Shown here one piece after another: positions 59,773 through 64,000 of a stretch of DNA of 64,000 nucleotides (position 1 is the stretch's first letter; each line of letters begins with the position of its first letter). The stretch covers positions 186,001 through 250,000 of the forward strand of contig NZ_CAJGBN010000034.1 of the NCBI RefSeq assembly GCF_904426505.1, given 5' to 3'. This DNA comes from Rubrivivax sp. A210 (GTDB lineage: Bacteria; Pseudomonadota; Gammaproteobacteria; Burkholderiales; Burkholderiaceae_C). The position numbers and the translations under genes are program-made. The notes beneath the pieces were generated by a model. That model saw only the letters and a list, made by a program, of their open reading frames with translations. It did not search any database and was not told the DNA's origin.

Positions 59773-60153
59773 TCAGGTCAAGGCAGGAGGGGCGCGCGGC
59801 TGGGCGCCGCGCCAGGCAAGGACGAAGCGGGGCGTGAGCGCCACCGTGGCCGGTGCCGCTTGCGTGAGGCCCTGGCCGTCGGGCAGGAGCAGGGCCGTGG
59901 GCGGGGGCGCGGGGCTGTCGCCGCGCACCATGCACAAGGGGCAGTGATCGAGCACGCCGGCGGCGGTCTGGGCGGGCGTGGCCTGCCCGTCGCCCATGGC
60001 CTCGGGTGCCATCAGGCAGTGCAGGCCTGCCATGCCCCCATCGCCGCCCGCAAAGGCGATTGCGCGCGAGAGGCCCGGCGCCAACGTCGCCAGCACCAGG
60101 ATGACCAGGGTCAACCAGGTGGTGGGGATTCGATGGCGCCGCAGCCCGTGCAT
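59773..60153 (-). CDS. DUF2946 protein, CruR-like copper-sensing leader ORF
   Basis: Membrane-targeted protein of 126 residues. It has an N-terminal signal/anchor (TWLTLVILVLATLAPGLSRA), a CxxC motif in DHCPLCMV and the C-terminal sequence QPRAPPALT. DUF2946 proteins of this form in Bordetella pertussis work as an upstream ORF. The nascent chain arrests translation at RAPP, and copper binding to CxxC relieves the arrest and lets Rho terminate transcription before the TonB gene. Both motifs are present here (RAPP codons at 59785-59796). The following gap is 121 bp. The start at 60153 is taken from the family N-terminus; an extension to 60192 is possible. Confidence 0.85.
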   Translation of the reverse strand: MHGLRRHRIPTTWLTLVILVLATLAPGLSRAIAFAGGDGGMAGLHCLMAPEAMGDGQATPAQTAAGVLDHCPLCMVRGDSPAPPPTALLLPDGQGLTQAAPATVALTPRFVLAWRGAQPRAPPALT

Positions 60154-60259
60154 GGCGGCGATTCTAGGGAGCGAGGATGGACCGCCGCGCACCGCCAGCG
60201 TGAATTACTCGCCTACTGCGGGCGCGCTGTCCGGGCACCCCGCAGGCAGGGTGGGTGCG

Positions 60260-61144
60260 CTATTCCTTGACCGAACCGGTGAGGCCCGACACGTAGTACT
60301 CGACGAAGAACGAGTAGACGAAGGCCACCGGCAGCGAGCCCAGCAGCGCGCCGGCCATCAGCGGCCCCCAGTGGTAGACGTCGCCTTCGACCAGTTCGGT
60401 CACCACGCCCACCGGCACCGTCTTGTTCTCCGACGAGGAGATGAAGGTGAGGGCGTAGATGAACTCGTTCCAGCTCAGCGTGAAGGCGAAGATGCCGGCG
60501 GAGATGAGCCCCGGCACGGCCAGCGGCAGCACGATCTTGACCAGGATCTGCCAGCGCGTGGCGCCATCGATCAGCGCGCATTCCTCCAGCTCGAAGGGGA
60601 TGGAGCGGAAGTAGCCCATCAGCAGCCAGGTGCTGAAGGGAATGAGGAAGGTCGGGTAGGTGAGGATCAGCGCCCAGCGCGTGTCGGCCAGGCCCAGGTT
60701 GGTGACGATGGCGGCCAGCGGGATGAAGAGGATGGACGGCGGCACCAGGTAGGCCAGGAAGATGGCCAGGCCGGTCTGCTTGGCGCCGCGAAAGCGCAGC
60801 CGCTCGATGGCGTAGGCGGCCAGCACGCTGGCCACCAGCGAGGCGAAGGTGGACACCACCGACACCAGCACGGTGTTCCACAGCCATTCGGGGTAGGCGG
60901 TGTCGAAGAGCAGCTTCTTGAAGTGGGCCAGCGTCGGCTCGATCACCCAGAAGGGATTGCCGTCGCGCGACAGCAGTTCCTTGTCGGGCTTCACCGAGGT
61001 GATGACCATCCAGTAGAAGGGGAAGAGCAGCACGAACAGGAAGACGGCCAGCGGCACATAGGTGGTGACGATCTTGCGCCGCCGCGTCTCCAGGAAGCCC
61101 ATGCCCTGGCTGCCGTCGTCCTTGCTGGAGGCGCTGGCGCTCAT
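60260..61144 (-). CDS. Sugar ABC transporter permease (MalG type)
   Basis: Inner-membrane permease of 294 residues with six hydrophobic segments. The EAA loop is LEECALIDGATRWQILVKIVLPLAVPG, typical of CUT1-class carbohydrate importers. The N-terminal helix is VPLAVFLFVLLFPFYWMVI, followed by the periplasmic loop with SVKPDKELL. The ATG overlaps the stop of the partner permease gene by 4 bp. It is the last gene in an ATPase > binding protein > permease > permease order. Sugar or sugar alcohol is the expected cargo; which one is not evident. Confidence 0.95.
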   Translation of the reverse strand: MSASASSKDDGSQGMGFLETRRRKIVTTYVPLAVFLFVLLFPFYWMVITSVKPDKELLSRDGNPFWVIEPTLAHFKKLLFDTAYPEWLWNTVLVSVVSTFASLVASVLAAYAIERLRFRGAKQTGLAIFLAYLVPPSILFIPLAAIVTNLGLADTRWALILTYPTFLIPFSTWLLMGYFRSIPFELEECALIDGATRWQILVKIVLPLAVPGLISAGIFAFTLSWNEFIYALTFISSSENKTVPVGVVTELVEGDVYHWGPLMAGALLGSLPVAFVYSFFVEYYVSGLTGSVKE

Positions 61145-62043
61145 TCGTCCTTGCCTCCCTGTTGCCAGGCGCGGCGCTGCAGGCCGAAGAAGCTGAACAT
61201 GATGGCCGCCAGCAGGAAGGGCACCATGGCGATGGCGATGGCCGCGCCCTCGCCGAGCGCGCCGCCGTTGATGGCGCGCTGGAAGCTCAGCGTGGCCATC
61301 AAGTGCGTGGCATTGAGCGGCCCGCCGCGCGTGAGCACGTAGATGAGCTGGAAATCGGTGAAGGTGAAGAGCACCGAGAACGTCATCACCACCGCGATGA
61401 TGGGCGTCAGCAGCGGCAGGGTGACGTGGCGGAACTGCTGCCAGGGCGTGGCGCCGTCGATGGCCGAGGCCTCGTAGAACGAGGGCGAGATGGTCTGCAG
61501 CCCGGCCAGCAGCGTGATGGCGACGAAAGGCACGCCGCGCCAGACATTGGCGAAGATGGTGGCCAGGCGGGCGTTCCAGGGGTCGCCCAGGAAATCGATG
61601 TAGGTGTCGATGAGGCCCATTTTCACCAGCATCCAGGAGACGATGGAGAACTGCGAGTCGTAGATCCACCAGAAGGCAATGGCCGAGAGCGCCGTCGGCA
61701 CGATGTAGGGCAGCAGGATGACGGCGCGGAAGAAGGTCTTGAAGCGCAGGTTGCGGTTGAGCAGCAGGGCCAGCCAGAGGCCGAGGCCGAACTTCAGCAC
61801 GCTCGCCACCGTGGTGTAGAAAAGCGTGTTGAACAGCGCCAACCGCGTGACGCTGTCGCCCATCAGGAAGGCGTAGTTGTCCAGCCCCACCCATTCGCCG
61901 GCGCGGCCCAGGCGCGCATCGGTGAAGCCCAGCCAGGTGCCCAGGCCCAGCGGGTAGGTCAGGAAGAGCAGCAGGAAGGCCGCCGCCGGCAGCATGAAGA
62001 GCAGCCCGAGCGCGTTCTTGTTGTTCTGCAGCTTTTCAAGCAT
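61141..62043 (-). CDS. Sugar ABC transporter permease (MalF/UgpA type)
   Basis: Inner-membrane permease of 300 residues with six predicted helices. The EAA loop is YEASAIDGATPWQQFRHVTLPLLTP. The N-terminal helix (LGLLFMLPAAAFLLLFLTYPLG) and the FTDFQLIYVLTRGGPLNATHLMAT segment are typical of CUT1 permeases. It precedes the second permease with a 4-bp overlap. The spacing to the binding-protein gene is 71 bp, with a possible GC hairpin. Same complex as the other three genes here. Confidence 0.95.
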   Translation of the reverse strand: MLEKLQNNKNALGLLFMLPAAAFLLLFLTYPLGLGTWLGFTDARLGRAGEWVGLDNYAFLMGDSVTRLALFNTLFYTTVASVLKFGLGLWLALLLNRNLRFKTFFRAVILLPYIVPTALSAIAFWWIYDSQFSIVSWMLVKMGLIDTYIDFLGDPWNARLATIFANVWRGVPFVAITLLAGLQTISPSFYEASAIDGATPWQQFRHVTLPLLTPIIAVVMTFSVLFTFTDFQLIYVLTRGGPLNATHLMATLSFQRAINGGALGEGAAIAIAMVPFLLAAIMFSFFGLQRRAWQQGGKDE

Positions 62044-62114
62044 GGGGTTGGCGGCTGTTCATCGAAGGGGCGCCGCGGCACCGGCTTGCACCGGGCCGGC
62101 AGCGCCGCGGGGGC

Positions 62115-63443
62115 TCAGACCTTGTAGTAGCGCTCGGCCCGCTTCTGCGCGCGTTCCATCGCTTCCTTGGGCGACTTGGAACCGCTCACCGCCTCGGCCA
62201 CCATGTTGACCATGATGAAGTCGGCCGCCGCGCCCGCCGAGGCATAGCCCAGCTTGCCGGCATAGCCGGCCGGCCGCATGCTCTTGACGCCGTCGCGGTA
62301 GGGCGTGTGCTTGGGGTCGACGGTCCAGATCGGCGCGCTCTCGTAGGCGCGCAGCGGCTGGGCGATGTAGCCGCCGGCGCCGGTGAGCCAGGGCTCGAAC
62401 TGTTCCTTCTCCATCATGAAGCGCAGGAACTCTTTCGCCGCCTGCGGGTACTTGGTGTACTTCATCACCATCTGGTTGAAGAACAGGTGCGATTCGGTCG
62501 GCGCGCCCACCGGCCCCACCGGGAAGGCGGCGTGGCCGATGTCAGCAGCCAGCGCATTGACCTTCTCGTCCTTGGAGTTCTTGGCCGCGTAGTAGATGCT
62601 GATGCCGTTGTTGGTGACGCTCACCTGGCCGTCGAGGAAGGCCTTGTTGTTGTTCGGGTCCAGCCAGCTCAGCGTGCCGGGCACGAAGTTGGCGTAGAGC
62701 TCGCGGCCGTATTCCAGCGCCCGCAGCGTCTCGATGCTGTCGATGACGACGCGGTTGTTGCGGTCGACCAGCATGCCGCCGTGCGACCACACCAGCCAGT
62801 TGCACCACAGGCCGTCGCCGGTGGCGTTGCCCAACGCCATGCCGCCGGGCGTGCCCTTGTCCTTGAGCGCCTTCATCAGGGCGAGGAAGCCGGTCGTGTC
62901 TTTCGGGAAGGCGTCGAAGCCAGCGGCCTTGATGTGGCTCTGGCGGTAGACCATGTAGGAGCCGGCGGCGCCCAGGCCCAGGCCCAGCCACTTCTTGCCG
63001 TCAGGCTTGAGGTAGGCCTCCACCGCCGGGTACCAGCCGCCGTACTTCTTGCCCAGGTACTCGGCCAGGTCGGTGACGTCGAGCAGCTTCTCGGGGTAGA
63101 GGTTGGCGTCGTCGTTGGTCGACAGGATGATGTCGGGCCCGGTGCCGGTGTTGGCCGCCACCGCGGCCTTGGGGCGCACGTCTTCCCAGCCTTCGCTGTC
63201 CACGCGCACCTCGATGCCGGTTTTCTCGGTGAACTTCTTGACGTTCACCAGGTAGGCATCGATGTCGCCCTGCACGAAGCGGCTCCAGCGCAGCACGCGC
63301 AGCTTGGCGCCCTTCTCGGGCTTGAAGGCCAGGCCCTGGGCATGGACGGCCGGGGCCCAGATGGCGCCGGCCGTGCCCAGCGCCGAAGTGGCGGCCAGGC
63401 CAGCGCTGCCTTCGAGGAAGCGGCGGCGGTTGATCTCGTTCAT
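62115..63443 (-). CDS. ABC transporter sugar-binding protein
   Basis: Periplasmic solute-binding protein of 442 residues, extracellular family 1. It has a Tat-type leader (NRRRFLEGSAGLAATSALGTAGAIWAPAVHA). The mature N-lobe begins LRVLRWSRFVQGDIDAYL and contains the family segment DIILSTNDDANLYPEKLLDVTDL. AAGGAG lies 7 nt before the ATG. The protein feeds the two permeases downstream. Tat export is less common than Sec for this family, and the RRRF motif is clear. The substrate cannot be read from sequence. Confidence 0.94.
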   Translation of the reverse strand: MNEINRRRFLEGSAGLAATSALGTAGAIWAPAVHAQGLAFKPEKGAKLRVLRWSRFVQGDIDAYLVNVKKFTEKTGIEVRVDSEGWEDVRPKAAVAANTGTGPDIILSTNDDANLYPEKLLDVTDLAEYLGKKYGGWYPAVEAYLKPDGKKWLGLGLGAAGSYMVYRQSHIKAAGFDAFPKDTTGFLALMKALKDKGTPGGMALGNATGDGLWCNWLVWSHGGMLVDRNNRVVIDSIETLRALEYGRELYANFVPGTLSWLDPNNNKAFLDGQVSVTNNGISIYYAAKNSKDEKVNALAADIGHAAFPVGPVGAPTESHLFFNQMVMKYTKYPQAAKEFLRFMMEKEQFEPWLTGAGGYIAQPLRAYESAPIWTVDPKHTPYRDGVKSMRPAGYAGKLGYASAGAAADFIMVNMVAEAVSGSKSPKEAMERAQKRAERYYKV

Positions 63444-63472
63444 CGATGTCTCCTTGGGTCTTCTGGTGCGGC

Positions 63473-64000
63473 TCACGCCGCGAGCCGCCGGCCGCTGCCG
63501 GCATCGAAAAGATGGGCCCGGCGCAGATCGGGCTGCAGCCTGATGGTGCTGCCGGGCGCGAAGGACTGGCGGTCGCGGAAGACCACGGCCAGTTCGCGGC
63601 CGGCGTGACGGCAGGCCACGAAGGTGTCGGCGCCAGTGGGCTCGACCACCGCCACCTCGGTGGCGATGCCGCCCTCGGCCGTCAGCGCCAGATGCTCGGG
63701 CCGGGTGCCGAAGACCACAGGTTGGCCGTCGGCGCCCAGGCTGTCGTGCGGCGCCGGCAGGCGCGTGCCGTCGGCGAGCTCGACCTCGGTCGCGCCGCCA
63801 CGGCGGCGCAGCGTGCCGGGCAGGAAGTTCATCGCCGGCGAGCCGATGAAGCCGGCCACGAACATATTGGCCGGCGTGTCGTACAACTCGAGCGGGCTGC
63901 CTTTCTGCTCGATGCGGCCATCCTTCATGACGACGATCTGGTCGCCCATGGTCATGGCTTCGATCTGGTCGTGCGTGACGTAGATCGAGGTCGTCTTCAG
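63473..64000 (-). CDS. Sugar ABC transporter ATP-binding protein (5' part outside window)
   Basis: The visible 175 C-terminal residues of a UgpC/MalK-type ATPase; the start lies beyond the right edge. The visible part begins LKTTSIYVTHDQIEAMTMGDQ (switch His and D loop). It continues with IVVMKDGRIEQKGSPLELYD and the C-terminal OB-fold regulatory domain containing FGTRPEHLALTAEGG. That domain is present in CUT1 ATPases and binds regulators in MalK. The stop is 29 bp before the binding-protein gene, so all four form one transport operon. Walker A and B lie outside the window. Confidence 0.93.
   Translation of the reverse strand: MKTTSIYVTHDQIEAMTMGDQIVVMKDGRIEQKGSPLELYDTPANMFVAGFIGSPAMNFLPGTLRRRGGATEVELADGTRLPAPHDSLGADGQPVVFGTRPEHLALTAEGGIATEVAVVEPTGADTFVACRHAGRELAVVFRDRQSFAPGSTIRLQPDLRRAHLFDAGSGRRLAA

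Overview
The window is high-GC DNA with dense, mostly G/C-ending codons. It most resembles a betaproteobacterium of the order Burkholderiales, in the Rubrivivax/Leptothrix/Ideonella neighbourhood. That placement is inferred from gene content (ScpA/DUF3460, PEP-CTERM protein, DUF3305/DUF3306 with formate dehydrogenase, DUF2946 with a TonB receptor), not from a search. Both edges cut genes: polA on the left and a sugar ABC ATPase on the right. I see no rRNA, insertion sequence, prophage or CRISPR array.

Layout. 0-16.4 kb is mostly housekeeping: polA, a glycine-zipper protein, a gingipain-type protease with a dockerin-like tail next to a cohesin-like PEP-CTERM protein, rdgC, scpA, DUF3460, a CYTH-CHAD protein, a SulP transporter, metG and apbC/mrp. 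16.5-41 kb is a formate/molybdenum/selenium island. It holds a soluble NAD-type formate dehydrogenase (fused NuoE/NuoF subunit plus catalytic subunit), selA, a thioredoxin-like protein, a transglutaminase-like protein, mobA, a TorD-like chaperone, a poly-[4Fe-4S] protein, DUF3305 and DUF3306 proteins, selC (tRNA-Sec), selB, a membrane formate dehydrogenase operon with its TAT-target peptide, fdhD and moeA. 40.5-43.7 kb holds ltaE, an Mpo1-like protein, dcd and a zinc peptidase. 43.8-48.7 kb is a two-gene unit, SIR2-TIR plus nSTAND-WD40, that looks like a signalling or defence module. 48.7-55.5 kb holds a porin and a sugar-acid catabolic cluster with a FadR-type regulator. 55.5-60.2 kb is a DUF2946/TonB-receptor/BNR-protein/thioredoxin-like operon resembling the copper-controlled bfrG operon of Bordetella. 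60.3-64 kb is a sugar ABC importer.

Central observation. The selC gene has every hallmark of a bacterial tRNA-Sec (about 97 nt with encoded CCA, long variable arm, extended acceptor stem), but its anticodon is GCA, a cysteine anticodon, instead of UCA. The nearby membrane formate dehydrogenase has a UGC codon exactly where its relatives carry UGA-encoded selenocysteine. That UGC is followed by a hairpin whose GGU-containing apical loop starts 18 nt after the codon, the same spacing as in E. coli fdhF. With selA and selB intact in the same island, the simplest reading is that selenocysteine insertion here has been moved from the stop codon UGA to the sense codon UGC, still directed by SelB and a SECIS hairpin. 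selD is not in the window. An ordinary Cys enzyme with a relic apparatus is the main alternative.
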